Part shown: one piece after another, positions 42,311 through 51,221 of the stretch
Position numbering within the stretch: position 1 is the stretch's first letter
How the letters are laid out: each line of letters starts with the position of its first letter
NCBI GenBank assembly: GCA_964577985.1
Contig: CAZOAR010000002.1
Span: 1-64,000 of the forward strand
DNA from: CAZOAR01 sp964577985
GTDB taxonomy: Bacteria; Gemmatimonadota; CAZMKB01; CAZNLH01
DNA length: 64,000 nt
Direction: 5' to 3'
Notes under the pieces: generated by a model
Told to the model about the DNA's origin: nothing
What the model saw: the letters and a program-made list of their open reading frames with translations, nothing else
The model's database searches: none
Position numbers and translations under genes: made by a program

Positions 42311-43779
42311 AACCTCCGGAGAAGCGTCTTGTCCTGGTCGCGAACAGGCTGCCGGTCGTCCTGAAGAGAAGCATTGAGGGGTGGGAGGCCCAGCCATCAT
42401 CGGGAGGACTGGTCACGGCGCTCGCGCCGGTACTCAGGAACCGGGGTGGTCTCTGGATCGGCTGGCCCGGCACATTTGGCATAGATGATGACGAAATAAA
42501 TGAGCTGCTTGCGCTTGGCAGCAGAAAAACCGGATACGAGTTGAAGGCGGTACACCTCACGCCGGAGGAGGTCGAAAGTTATTACTACGGCTTTTCCAAC
42601 GAAATAATCTGGCCCCTGTTTCACGACCTTCAGTCACACTGCAACTTCAACCCCACCTTCTGGAAGACGTATCAGGATGTGAACAGAAAATTCAGCGAGG
42701 TGATTCTGAGGAATACCGATCCCCTTGATTTCGTCTGGGTACACGACTATCACCTGATGTGCGCGGCAAGAGAACTGCGCGACATGGGTGTCGACCCACT
42801 GATCGGATTTTTTCTCCACATCCCATTCCCTTCTCTGGACATCTTTCTCAAACTCCCCTGGCGGTTCCAGATTCTCCGCGCCCTTCTCGCCTTCGACCTG
42901 CTGGGCTTTCAGACACTGCGTGACAGGCGCAATTTTCTGCAGTGCATCAAGGCGCTTATCAAGGACGCAACCGTCCGGGGGAAAGGGCAGGTCATGACGA
43001 TACATTACGAGGGTCGGGAGATCAGGGCGGGGAGCTTTCCCATCAGCATCGATTTCGAGGAGTTCTCTCAGCTCGCCGCCACTCAGGCGGTCGCGGACAA
43101 GGCCTGGTACACACACGAGGACCTTTCCGACCTGCATATAGCCCTGGGGATAGACCGCCTCGACTATACGAAGGGAATTCCCAACAGGCTCGAAGCGTTT
43201 AGAAACGCGCTCTCCCGCTATCCTGACCTGATCGGCAGGATCATACTGATTCAGGTGGTTGTCCCCAGCAGAGAGGAGATTCCCGAGTATTACGGGCTGA
43301 AGACCGAGATAGAGCGAATGGTGGGGGAGATCAACGGCCAGTTCACGCAGTCGGACTGGGTCCCCATACACTACATATACCGAAGCATTGAAAAGACTGA
43401 ACTCCTCGCCTATTACCGTACCGCCGAGATAGCGCTGGTGACCCCGCTGAAAGACGGAATGAATCTTGTCGCGAAGGAGTATTGCGCGTCGAACCTCGAA
43501 GAGAACGGCGTTATCATACTCAGCGAATTCGGAGGGGCCGCGGCCCAGCTGCAGAAGGGAGCGATAATGGTCAATCCCTACGACATAGAGGGCGTTGCGG
43601 ATGCCATATACCAGGCCTTCACGATGGGTCGGGAGGAGCGCAAATTGCGGATGAGAAAGATGCGGCAATCGATCCGCCGACAGGGCATCTTCTGGTGGGT
43701 CGACTCTTTTCTCAAGGCTGCCATCGCGAAGGAGCTTCAGGATTTTCCGCTGCTCGATGAATACTTCCCGGAAGATTGA
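42307..43779 (+). CDS. otsA: trehalose-6-phosphate synthase (GT20)
   Basis: The 490-residue GT20 enzyme transfers glucose from a nucleotide sugar to glucose-6-phosphate. The N-terminus RLVLVANRLPVVLKRS leads to the glycine-rich loop SSGGLVTALAPVL. DYHLMCAARELRDMG and the helix FFLHIPFPSLDIFLKLPW follow, with RLDYTKGIPNRLEAFR and LKDGMNLVAKEYCAS in the donor domain. The start is a TTG overlapping the otsB stop. The length agrees with E. coli OtsA plus a short C-terminal tail. No phosphatase domain is fused. Confidence 0.94.
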   Translation: MKPPEKRLVLVANRLPVVLKRSIEGWEAQPSSGGLVTALAPVLRNRGGLWIGWPGTFGIDDDEINELLALGSRKTGYELKAVHLTPEEVESYYYGFSNEIIWPLFHDLQSHCNFNPTFWKTYQDVNRKFSEVILRNTDPLDFVWVHDYHLMCAARELRDMGVDPLIGFFLHIPFPSLDIFLKLPWRFQILRALLAFDLLGFQTLRDRRNFLQCIKALIKDATVRGKGQVMTIHYEGREIRAGSFPISIDFEEFSQLAATQAVADKAWYTHEDLSDLHIALGIDRLDYTKGIPNRLEAFRNALSRYPDLIGRIILIQVVVPSREEIPEYYGLKTEIERMVGEINGQFTQSDWVPIHYIYRSIEKTELLAYYRTAEIALVTPLKDGMNLVAKEYCASNLEENGVIILSEFGGAAAQLQKGAIMVNPYDIEGVADAIYQAFTMGREERKLRMRKMRQSIRRQGIFWWVDSFLKAAIAKELQDFPLLDEYFPED

Positions 43780-43954
43780 CTTCAGGCAACTATTTCCTTT
43801 ATTTCTCAGGCCAGGCATGTTAGAGTCATAAGGGATTCCGGATGAGTCAGACAATTTACGGCGAAGAGCGGATTGACGTAACCCGCTACCAGGATTAGTG
43901 ATATCATCGTTACAGGTGGGTACTTGCTGTCGACTGACAAGGGGGAGATGACCA

Positions 43955-44701
43955 ATGGCTACTATTGACGAGCTTCAGAAACAGATCACGGACATCAAGG
44001 AGAGGCTGAACCAATTGATGGCGGGCGGCGGCGCGAGGCCCGGCGAGATCCGTTCGATGAGAAAACGACTCAAGAGGACGCAGAGAAAGCGCGGCAAGCT
44101 GATAATCAGGATTGAGCAGGCCGAGAAGATTATGAGCGGGAAGAAAGAAGCGGCAAAGGCTACTCCCGCGAAAGAGGTGAAGGAAGAGAAAGAGACGCCC
44201 GCCGAAGAGCCGAAGGCTGTAGAGGCGGCTGCCGAAGCGCAGGAAGTATCATCCGCCGAGTCTGCGCCTGCGGAGGAAGTGGCGAAAGAAGCTCCCGCCG
44301 GGGAGGTGAAGGCGGAGGAGGAGGCACCTCCGGCTCAAAAGGCGAAGGAGGAAAAGGAGTCCGTGGCTGGAGAAGCTGAGGACGAGGATAAGATTCCCGC
44401 GAAGGAGGAAGCCGCGCCGGCTGAGCAAACCGGGGGAGCAGGTGAGTCCGCGGAGGCAAAAACCCCTGATGACAAGCAGGCACCGCCCGGGGAAGTAAAG
44501 AAAGAGGAGACAACTCCGACTGATCAGGCCCCACCTGCCACGGGGGCGAAAGAGAAGAAGACCTCCCCGAAAAAGGCCGTGACTGAGGCTGAGGGAGCAG
44601 AAGAGCCCGGCAAGGCGAAGGCCTCCGCGGCGAAAAAGAAGACTCCGGCAAAGAAATCCGCAAAGAAGGAATCGAAGCCCGAAGAAGATGCGAGTGAGTA
44701 G
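43955..44701 (+). CDS. Lys/Ala/Glu/Pro-rich protein with N-terminal coiled coil
   Basis: In this 248-residue protein residues 1-60 form a charged helix or coiled coil (TIDELQKQITDIKERLNQLM, then many Arg/Lys: RSMRKRLKRTQRKRGKLIIR). The remaining 190 residues are low-complexity Ala, Lys, Glu and Pro (EETTPTDQAPPATGAKEKKT), ending in a KKTPAKKSAKKESKP tail like a eukaryotic H1 or bacterial histone-like tail. GGGGGAG precedes the ATG. It may bind nucleic acid or be a disordered spacer protein; neither is provable here. The long minus-strand frames over it are translations of this low-complexity sequence and are not genes. Confidence 0.75.
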   Translation: MATIDELQKQITDIKERLNQLMAGGGARPGEIRSMRKRLKRTQRKRGKLIIRIEQAEKIMSGKKEAAKATPAKEVKEEKETPAEEPKAVEAAAEAQEVSSAESAPAEEVAKEAPAGEVKAEEEAPPAQKAKEEKESVAGEAEDEDKIPAKEEAAPAEQTGGAGESAEAKTPDDKQAPPGEVKKEETTPTDQAPPATGAKEKKTSPKKAVTEAEGAEEPGKAKASAAKKKTPAKKSAKKESKPEEDASE

Positions 44702-44773
44702 AAGATACAAAGGAATAGAGTCAGGAGACGGAGTGCTTGAGGACGTTGCGGGGCATCGCAAGCTCCTGCAGCA

Positions 44774-45724
44774 CTATTTCTGAAAAAGCTCGGTCGAAAA
44801 ATAACGATACGCGTTGTCCGGTATTATGGTCACGACAACCTGGCCCTCTGCCAGAGATTTTCCCACCTCCAGCGACGCGTATACGTTTGCACCTCCAGAT
44901 ATCCCGGTCAGGATCCCTTCCTCTCTGGCCAGGCGTCGGGCAGTGCTGATTGAATCTTCATCGCCGACCTGGATAACCTGGTCCACGAGTTCGGTACTCA
45001 TCGTGCTCGGGACAAAGCCTTCTCCTATCCCCTGAATCTTATGAAACCCCGCCTCGCAGCCCGACATGACGGCGGAACCGGACGGTTCTACTACCACCCT
45101 CTTTACATCAGGAGACTTCCTGCTCAGAACCTCGGCGACCCCACTGAAGGTTCCACCAGTACCGCAGGCGGCGACGAAGGCGTCAAGCTTTCCGTTCGTT
45201 TGATCAAGGATCTCCCTGGCGGTTGCATTTGCGTGCGCGATGGGGTTGTCAGGATTTTCGAACTGATTCGGCATAAAAGCATTCGGTGTCTCTTCGACGA
45301 TATCCTCGGCCCTCTTTACGGTGTTCTCTATATCCTCTTTTGTAAATCCTCTCTCGACATCGCCACAGGAAGGGACCTGCTCAACCCGCGCTCCCAGATA
45401 CTCTATCAGCATCTTGCGCTCACTGCTCATCGCCTCAGGCATCACCGCTATCATCTTGTATCCCTTCAGGGCGCACACCAGGGCGAGCCCGATACCGGTG
45501 TTTCCAGAGGTTGGCTCGACAATCACCGAGCCTTCCTTTATCTGACCTCTCCTCTCCGCCTCTTCCAGCATGTGCAGGGCAATCCTGTCCTTGATACTCC
45601 CGCTCGGATTGTAGAACTCGAGCTTCGCCCATATCTCCGCCGGATTATCCTTCGATAATCGTTCAAGTTTCACTATGGGCGTGTTGCCAATCAGAGACAG
45701 CACGCTTTCGATTGGACCATCCAC
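44774..45724 (-). CDS. cysK: cysteine synthase (O-acetylserine sulfhydrylase)
   Basis: The 316-residue PLP enzyme makes cysteine from O-acetylserine and sulfide. SLIGNTPIVKLERLS opens the chain; the PLP lysine is in YNPSGSIKDRIALHMLEE. The substrate loop is PTSGNTGIGLAL and the phosphate-binding turn ACGTGGTFSGVAEVL. I start at the GTG 45724, because GGAGG stands 6 nt upstream of it. The longer frame to 45739 starts with another GTG without a ribosome site. A strong promoter lies about 80 nt upstream. CysM-type use of O-phosphoserine or thiosulfate cannot be excluded. Confidence 0.92.
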   Translation of the reverse strand: MDGPIESVLSLIGNTPIVKLERLSKDNPAEIWAKLEFYNPSGSIKDRIALHMLEEAERRGQIKEGSVIVEPTSGNTGIGLALVCALKGYKMIAVMPEAMSSERKMLIEYLGARVEQVPSCGDVERGFTKEDIENTVKRAEDIVEETPNAFMPNQFENPDNPIAHANATAREILDQTNGKLDAFVAACGTGGTFSGVAEVLSRKSPDVKRVVVEPSGSAVMSGCEAGFHKIQGIGEGFVPSTMSTELVDQVIQVGDEDSISTARRLAREEGILTGISGGANVYASLEVGKSLAEGQVVVTIIPDNAYRYFSTELFQK

Positions 45725-45806
45725 TACTGTATCCTCCACCAGTCATTGATACCATCAGTTCACGCCTGGCGCCGCAACCGCTTCTCTGGCGCCGAAGGGC
45801 CATCGT

Positions 45807-45835
45807 ATAGTAAGAGAAGTGCCGAAGGGTGTCAA
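45807..45835 (-). promoter_or_regulatory. promoter of cysK
   Basis: Reading leftward: TTGACA (45835-45830), 17 nt, TACTAT (45812-45807). The leader of about 75 nt holds two copies of CTGGCGCCG, which can also pair as GGCGCC stems, a possible regulatory element. Confidence 0.78.
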
Positions 45836-45860
45836 GAAGCGAAGCGGTAGAATCTTGCCT

Positions 45861-46784
45861 CTAATCCACCATTGGAATCTCGATGACCATCCCCTGCTCC
45901 AGAAAACTCGACTCGTACGCATCAACCGGAAAGGTCTTCTCAATCTTCTCAAGGGCCAGGCTCATCTGTTTCTGATCCCGGAAGATCCCGAAAACCGATG
46001 ATCCCGATCCGGCGAGGAGAGATCCCTCGGCGCCCATACCGAGGAACGCATCCTTGATCTCCTTCAACTCTGGATGCCTGGCAAATATTACCTTCTCGAA
46101 GTCATTATGGAGGTGAGAGAGTATCCACTCCTCCTGATTGAGGTTGTCAAATGAAACGATATCAGTTCCGGGGTAGTCTATCTCATCCATCTCATCCATC
46201 AGATGATACGCCGACTGGCTTGAGACTTCAAACCCGGGATAGCAGACTCCCACGTTGAGTGAGGGAACTGTGCGCAGCGGTATCAGCCGATCTCCGCGAC
46301 CCCACGCCAGTGAAGACCCGCCATACAGGAGAAACGGAACATCAGATCCAAGTTCACCCGCCAGACGATAGATACTGGTCTCCGGGAGAGGGCTCCCATA
46401 CAGGAGGCTGAGTCCCCTCAGGGCCGCCGCTCCATCCGCTCCCCCGCCACCCAACCCGCCCCCGACGGGGATATGTTTCCTGATGGTAATGTCCACTCCC
46501 TCTTCCTGGCCGGTCTCCTGGAAGAATCGCTCAGCGGCCCTGCAGGCTATGTTCTCCGTCCCCCGGGGGATTCCTTCCTGGTCTTCCGGCTCGATCGAGA
46601 GGTTTATCCCGCCCGCGTTCCTTTTAAGCAGCACTTCATCCCGCAGGTCTATCGACTGGAACAGGGTCTCAATCAGGTGATAGCCCGAATTGCACGACTC
46701 CAGTATTCTCAGATAGAGGTTTATCTTGCCCGACACAACGACCAGGACCTGGTCCAGAGCATTGCTTCCCGCTGTCTTATCCAT
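45861..46784 (-). CDS. ispE: 4-diphosphocytidyl-2-C-methyl-D-erythritol kinase
   Basis: The 307-residue GHMP kinase of the MEP (non-mevalonate) isoprenoid pathway phosphorylates CDP-methylerythritol. SGKINLYLRILESCNSGYHL gives the N-terminal substrate motif and IPVGGGLGGGGADGAAALRG the ATP-binding GHMP motif 2. LLAGSGSSVFGIF is motif 3 near the C-terminus. GGAGG stands 5 nt before the ATG and overlaps the end of the flippase-like gene, which abuts it. Its presence indicates MEP-based isoprenoid synthesis, which matters for reading the HMG-CoA synthase cluster at 32-36 kb. Confidence 0.93.
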   Translation of the reverse strand: MDKTAGSNALDQVLVVVSGKINLYLRILESCNSGYHLIETLFQSIDLRDEVLLKRNAGGINLSIEPEDQEGIPRGTENIACRAAERFFQETGQEEGVDITIRKHIPVGGGLGGGGADGAAALRGLSLLYGSPLPETSIYRLAGELGSDVPFLLYGGSSLAWGRGDRLIPLRTVPSLNVGVCYPGFEVSSQSAYHLMDEMDEIDYPGTDIVSFDNLNQEEWILSHLHNDFEKVIFARHPELKEIKDAFLGMGAEGSLLAGSGSSVFGIFRDQKQMSLALEKIEKTFPVDAYESSFLEQGMVIEIPMVD

Positions 46785-47855
46785 TTATTCCTCCACGCTT
46801 GAATCTTCCATCTTTATCCTTTCCTCTGTCCTCTTCAACTCTTTCCACGTAAGATGTTCCTTGAGAAAATAGATGAAGCCTATCAAGGTTACCGGCAGGA
46901 AAGAAAGCATGTGGAACACACTCGAGTAACTGAGAGAAAGGTCCTTGGATATCCCGTAAACCATCAGCGCACGCTCTGTGAGCCACTGGTACGTGCCTAT
47001 AAACGCGGGTGACGAGGGCGCCGCCAGACCAAGCGCGACTATGGAGAGGACGAAATACGGACCGGTACGCGGGACCTGGATACCGAAACTTTTCAGCGCG
47101 ATCGAGATCGACCACCCGAGGATCAACCAGTGTACAAACGAAAGGATTAACACGATCGCTATGAGGCGCCTGTCTCTCAGGATATCGAGCCCGTTGATAA
47201 AGCGGAGTATAAGCGATTCCATCCTGGTTTTCATCTCGCTTGAGACGATTCTCCCCACATTCGAGATAACACCGGCAAACCTCTCGGGCCACAGCATCAT
47301 TGACACAACGAAGACGCACAGGAAAACGAAGATACCAGTCCCGTACCACCCGACGACAACCACCCACCCTGGAAACGTAAACGTATAGAAGACAAAGAGG
47401 AGAATAGTCAGCAGGGTAAATCCGTCGAAGAGTCTTTCAACGACTATCGTTGCCATCGCCGCGCTCCCGCTGATCTTCTCTTTTCGCGAGATGACATATG
47501 CTTTCACAAATTCGCCAAGCCTTGCCGGCAACAGGTTGTTGGCCATAAAACCTATCATCGTCGCGGAGAAGAGCGAAGCAAACGATATCTTCTTCCGGGG
47601 AAGGAGGAGATACCCCCACCGGATGGCACGGAGGGGAAACTGGATCATTGACACGAGGCAGGCGAGTCCCAGGGCCTTGTAGTCGGCGGTGATAAGATAA
47701 TAGCGGATCTTCTCCAGATGGAGATCAGGGTTGAATATCTTTCTCGATTGAAGATGGATTATGCCATATGACAATTCCTTGAGATCGTGATTGAGGATTA
47801 CCAGTCCAAGGAAAAATAAGCCCAGGAGAGGGCCGGCCCACTTCTTCCAGCTCAC
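46785..47855 (-). CDS. lysylphosphatidylglycerol synthase TM-domain/flippase-like membrane protein
   Basis: The 356-residue protein has about eight hydrophobic helices and the UPF0104/LPG_synthase_TM motif MIGFMANNLLPARLGEFVKA near residue 85. RAIRWGYLL stands before it and PSSPAFIGTYQWLTERALMV near the C-terminus. Related proteins include the MprF membrane part and glycolipid-associated AglD/YbhN proteins; lipid or polyprenyl-sugar flipping is suspected. The aminoacyl-transferase domain of MprF is absent. The GTG at 47855 and TTG at 47861 are both near GGAGATAA. ispE follows directly. Confidence 0.78.
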   Translation of the reverse strand: MSWKKWAGPLLGLFFLGLVILNHDLKELSYGIIHLQSRKIFNPDLHLEKIRYYLITADYKALGLACLVSMIQFPLRAIRWGYLLLPRKKISFASLFSATMIGFMANNLLPARLGEFVKAYVISRKEKISGSAAMATIVVERLFDGFTLLTILLFVFYTFTFPGWVVVVGWYGTGIFVFLCVFVVSMMLWPERFAGVISNVGRIVSSEMKTRMESLILRFINGLDILRDRRLIAIVLILSFVHWLILGWSISIALKSFGIQVPRTGPYFVLSIVALGLAAPSSPAFIGTYQWLTERALMVYGISKDLSLSYSSVFHMLSFLPVTLIGFIYFLKEHLTWKELKRTEERIKMEDSSVEE

Positions 47856-47922
47856 GAGCAATTATCTCCTATCCCATGCGGCTCTCAGGACACACAACCT
47901 CAGAGGTTCGGCTCCGTCTCCC

Positions 47923-49062
47923 TCAATTGACATCGAGAACCTTCTTGTGGATCTCTATCGGTTCCGTTTCCAGTTCCTTTTCTTCCACCATTCTCAGGGG
48001 AATCGGGTAACAGAGGAGCGTAACTTCCAGCCGATCCAGGTTCTCCAGGAGCGGGACTTTAGAGATACCCGTTCGTTTCCCGCCCGGATCAATACGGTCG
48101 TCTTTGAGGATCGATCTAGCGTTCCAGATGTCCACGGAATCGTCATCCGCCATCTCAAACTCCACTCCGAGCCTGAATCCCACATCCTCGAACAGTTCCC
48201 TGCCGTCTCCATCCAGACCGACGATACTTACCACGAGTTCCCTCAGCGGAGATCCCCCCGGTAACTTATGGCCCGATCCATTGTTTGATATAGTAGTTCT
48301 CACATTGACCGAATCCGAGGATACCGTCAGCGTCGCCGAGAAGGTGCAGGCCTTCTGAAGCATCTCAGCCCTTTGTCCACCGGAGAACCGATGGCTCGAG
48401 ACATCGCCCCTGACTTTCCCGTAGTTTGAAGCCCTGGCCGTCGACTCCGGCATGTGGCAGTCCCGGCAGCTTTTTCCCGCCGTTCTCGATCTGTTCTCTT
48501 TCCATGATTCATAATCAGAATAGATGAGAACACCATACTCATTCCTCAGATGATGACACGTCGCACAGTAGTCCGCCGTTCCAAAGCCATCTTCTTCCTT
48601 GATCCCATGGTATATCGATTCTCCTCGGCCTGTACGGCCAACCTTGTCGTTTCCGGGACGGGATTGAAACTCGGTTATGCCTGAACGCTCACGCAACACT
48701 GATAGTGAGTGGCAGTAATCGCAATTAACGCCTTCACGCGAGATTCCCTTCATGACCTTCGTGTCTCCACTGTTCCACGCGACCGGGGCGTGACACGAAA
48801 GACACTTCACATCTTCTTCCCTGGATTTGACGGCGGCGTACAGGTCCTGAAAGAGGGAATCCTCCCACGATACCGCGTGAAAAGATCTCTCCCACTCGTG
48901 GTAGATGTTGCTGTGGCACGATTCGCACACAAGAGAGGACTCGTAGCTCTTCTCTGTCGCGAACAGGTTGCCGGGCAGAGAGGGAGCCGTGAGAAGGACC
49001 GGCAGAAGGACCGGCAGCAATTCCCAGGTCCGGAATCGATGATACATCTCTATCGGGGACAA
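47923..49062 (-). CDS. five-haem c-type cytochrome
   Basis: The 379-residue exported protein has a signal peptide (LLPVLLPVLLTAPSLPGNLF) and five CxxCH haem sites (CESCH, CLSCH, CDYCH, CATCH, CRDCH) in the first 215 residues. Additional His residues (SFHAVSW, HHLRN) can serve as distal ligands. The layout resembles the cytochrome c554/multihaem family of periplasmic electron carriers. The last 140 residues have no haem motif and look like a beta-sandwich (VNVRTTISNNGSGHKLPGGS). The start is a TTG with GGAG 8 nt upstream; an ATG at 49047 lacks a ribosome site. It lies 19 nt after the cyclase-family gene. The electron partner and terminal reaction are unknown. Confidence 0.82.
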   Translation of the reverse strand: MSPIEMYHRFRTWELLPVLLPVLLTAPSLPGNLFATEKSYESSLVCESCHSNIYHEWERSFHAVSWEDSLFQDLYAAVKSREEDVKCLSCHAPVAWNSGDTKVMKGISREGVNCDYCHSLSVLRERSGITEFQSRPGNDKVGRTGRGESIYHGIKEEDGFGTADYCATCHHLRNEYGVLIYSDYESWKENRSRTAGKSCRDCHMPESTARASNYGKVRGDVSSHRFSGGQRAEMLQKACTFSATLTVSSDSVNVRTTISNNGSGHKLPGGSPLRELVVSIVGLDGDGRELFEDVGFRLGVEFEMADDDSVDIWNARSILKDDRIDPGGKRTGISKVPLLENLDRLEVTLLCYPIPLRMVEEKELETEPIEIHKKVLDVN

Positions 49063-49081
49063 GACTCACTCCAGTCGGTAA

Positions 49082-49711
49082 TCATTCGACTGCCCGCAGG
49101 ATCACCCTGGCTGGCGCGCCATCGACTCCATCCAGCTTCAAGGGAAGGCAGATAAGCTCATACTCACCGCCCTCAATTCCTCTGAGATCCAGGCCCTCGA
49201 TCAGCCCTGTTCCCGCGGAGAGAAAGATGTGGTGTGTTGGCGCTTCCTCGAGACCATATTTCTCCACCGAGAGGTAATCGATACCCACTGTCTTCACTCC
49301 GATGTCAACGAGATGAGACGCAGCCTCCTCAGAGATGTAGACGAAGTCCCTCTGGAACGGGCCCTTCTCCCACAGGAGCGAATTCGAAGTCTTGAATATC
49401 ACTCGATCTCCCCTCCGGATGTCCAGCGATTCCAGATCTCCCTTTCCTATGCACGTACTTGCCGTCATGGTGTGAACCACGGCCCTGCCTACAAAAAGAT
49501 CGAGGGGGAGCTTATCGACACTGTCTCCGCCGCCGACAAAATGAAGAGGAGCGTCGACGTGCGTTCCCGTGTGACAGCCAGCCCTCAACCCCGAGACATT
49601 CGCGCCCGCCCCATTCTCTATCGAATGCAACCTGTGGACCTCCAGGTCCGGCTCTCCCGGCCATACCGGCATTCCGGGCCTCAGGTGTACTGAGATATCA
49701 TATATCTTCAT
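49082..49711 (-). CDS. cyclase/kynurenine formamidase family metal hydrolase
   Basis: From the ATG at 49711 it has 209 residues; the frame is open to 49792 but the predicted transcript starts between the two. YDISVHLRPGMPVWPGEPDL opens the domain. The metal-binding signature is CHTGTHVDAPLHFVGGGDSV (HxGTHxDxPxHF), with a second His region EEAPTHHIFLSAG. Members hydrolyse N-formylkynurenine or act as polyketide-type cyclases/isatin hydrolases. No tryptophan-degradation gene is nearby, so the substrate cannot be assigned. It is transcribed with the cytochrome from the promoter at 49783-49811. Confidence 0.82.
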   Translation of the reverse strand: MKIYDISVHLRPGMPVWPGEPDLEVHRLHSIENGAGANVSGLRAGCHTGTHVDAPLHFVGGGDSVDKLPLDLFVGRAVVHTMTASTCIGKGDLESLDIRRGDRVIFKTSNSLLWEKGPFQRDFVYISEEAASHLVDIGVKTVGIDYLSVEKYGLEEAPTHHIFLSAGTGLIEGLDLRGIEGGEYELICLPLKLDGVDGAPARVILRAVE

Positions 49712-49782
49712 CCTCGCTGGAGCCTCTCCCTTCTTCCGGATACGAGATTCGTCCCCGGGAAACACCACCTGAATTTTGAAGA

Positions 49783-49811
49783 AGCTTAACATTATTCAGC
49801 CGATAAGTCAA
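49783..49811 (-). promoter_or_regulatory. promoter of the cyclase-cytochrome unit
   Basis: Reading leftward: TTGACT (49811-49806), 17 nt, TAAGCT (49788-49783). It is divergent from the glnA promoter, 25 nt away. Confidence 0.6.
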
Positions 49812-49836
49812 TCGACCCGCGAGTGCCGCAAAAAGG

Positions 49837-49866
49837 TTGACAAACACTCCCGCACTTCGGTAGACT
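49837..49866 (+). promoter_or_regulatory. promoter of glnA
   Basis: TTGACA (49837-49842), 18 nt, TAGACT (49861-49866). It supports the glnA start at 49896, because the longer frame (49776) begins upstream of it. No sigma-54 (-24/-12) site is seen, unlike enterobacterial glnA. Confidence 0.75.
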
Positions 49867-49895
49867 TACCGGTATTGAGCCCAAAAGGAGGAAAT

Positions 49896-51221
49896 ATGGC
49901 CCATACAAAGGAAGAAGTCCTTCGAATAATCGAAGAACTCGACGTCAAGTTCATTTACCTGTGGTTTACGGATATCCTCGGCATGCCGAAGAGCTTCGCG
50001 ATTCCAGCGCATGAAGCGGAAAACGCGTTGAACACCGGGATGGGGTTCGATGGTTCGTCGATCGAGGGTTTCACAAGGATCCAGGAGAGCGACATGATCG
50101 CCTTTCCTGATCCGGGTACATTCAAGATCCTCCCGTGGCAGTCTAACGGTTTCCTTATCGGTAGAATCTTCTGTGACATTCTTCGACCCGACGGCTCTCC
50201 CTACGAAGGTGATCCGAGATATATACTCAAGAAGAACCTGGAGTACATCGGCAGCAAAGGGTACACGTATTATGTGGGCCCCGAGCTTGAATATTTTTAT
50301 TTCCCCGATCAGCATGACCCGACGCCCCTCGACAAGGGAGGATATTTTGATCTCCTGCCTCTCGACATGGGAACGGATCTCCGCAAGGAGACGATAAAAC
50401 ACCTCGAGGAGATGGGTATCCAGGTGGAATACAGCCATCATGAGGTCGGCAACGGCCAGCACGAAATAGACCTCCACTATATGGACGCCTTGACGATGGC
50501 CGACAACGTGATGACGTATAAGATGATCGTAAAACGGGTGGCGCACGACAGGGGTGTGTATGCCACGTTCATGCCCAAGCCGATCTTCGGCATGAACGGC
50601 AGCGGGATGCACGTGCACCAGTCCCTCTTCGAGGGAGAGAAAAACTCCTTTTTCGAGCCGTCCGCCGAAAACCATCTGTCGGACGTAGCGAAACACTACA
50701 TTTCAGGTCTGTTGAAACACTCACGGGCTATTACATGCGTGACTAACCAGTGGGTGAACTCGTACAAGCGGCTTGTCCCCGGTTATGAGGCACCCGTTTA
50801 CGTCTCGTGGGCGACAAAGAACCGCTCGGCACTCATCCGTGTTCCGGATTACAAGCCCGGCAAGGAGGGAGCGACGAGGATCGAGTATCGCTCTCCTGAT
50901 CCCGCCTGCAACCCCTACCTGGCATTTGCGGTCATGCTTCGCAGCGGTTTTGAAGGTATCGAGAGGAAGTACGAACTATCTCCGCCAGTCGGGAACAACA
51001 TCTACGACATGACCGATGAAGAACGCAGAGATGCGGGTATAGCGAACCTCCCCGCGGACCTGTGGGAGGCGATAAACCTTATGGAGGAGAGTGAGCTCAT
51101 AAAGGAGACCGTCGGAGAGCACATCTTCTCACAGTTTCTGCGGAGCAAGAAGATCACCTGGGAAAAATACAGGGCACACGTAACCCAGTACGAGATAGAC
51201 ACGTTCCTCCCGATCCTTTGA
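49896..51221 (+). CDS. glnA: glutamine synthetase type I (alpha form)
   Basis: The 441-residue GSI enzyme condenses glutamate and ammonia with ATP in a dodecamer. FDGSSIEGFTRIQESDM lies in the N-terminal part, EVGNGQHEIDLHY carries metal-ligand Glu and His, and NGSGMHVHQSL contains the ATP/metal His. IEYRSPDPACNPYLAFAVML follows. The length (about 440) and the lack of an NLYDLP-type adenylylation Tyr near the C-terminus put it in the GSI-alpha group, controlled by feedback rather than by adenylylation. AGGAGG stands 5 nt before the ATG. It is monocistronic; no PII or amtB gene is adjacent. Confidence 0.95.
   Translation: MAHTKEEVLRIIEELDVKFIYLWFTDILGMPKSFAIPAHEAENALNTGMGFDGSSIEGFTRIQESDMIAFPDPGTFKILPWQSNGFLIGRIFCDILRPDGSPYEGDPRYILKKNLEYIGSKGYTYYVGPELEYFYFPDQHDPTPLDKGGYFDLLPLDMGTDLRKETIKHLEEMGIQVEYSHHEVGNGQHEIDLHYMDALTMADNVMTYKMIVKRVAHDRGVYATFMPKPIFGMNGSGMHVHQSLFEGEKNSFFEPSAENHLSDVAKHYISGLLKHSRAITCVTNQWVNSYKRLVPGYEAPVYVSWATKNRSALIRVPDYKPGKEGATRIEYRSPDPACNPYLAFAVMLRSGFEGIERKYELSPPVGNNIYDMTDEERRDAGIANLPADLWEAINLMEESELIKETVGEHIFSQFLRSKKITWEKYRAHVTQYEIDTFLPIL

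Noticed and set aside
44160..44761. Two minus-strand open frames rich in Leu/Arg/Pro opposite the Lys/Ala/Glu-rich gene
   Set aside because: They are mirror translations of the low-complexity repeat. Hydrophobic-looking Leu runs come from reversed Lys/Glu codons.
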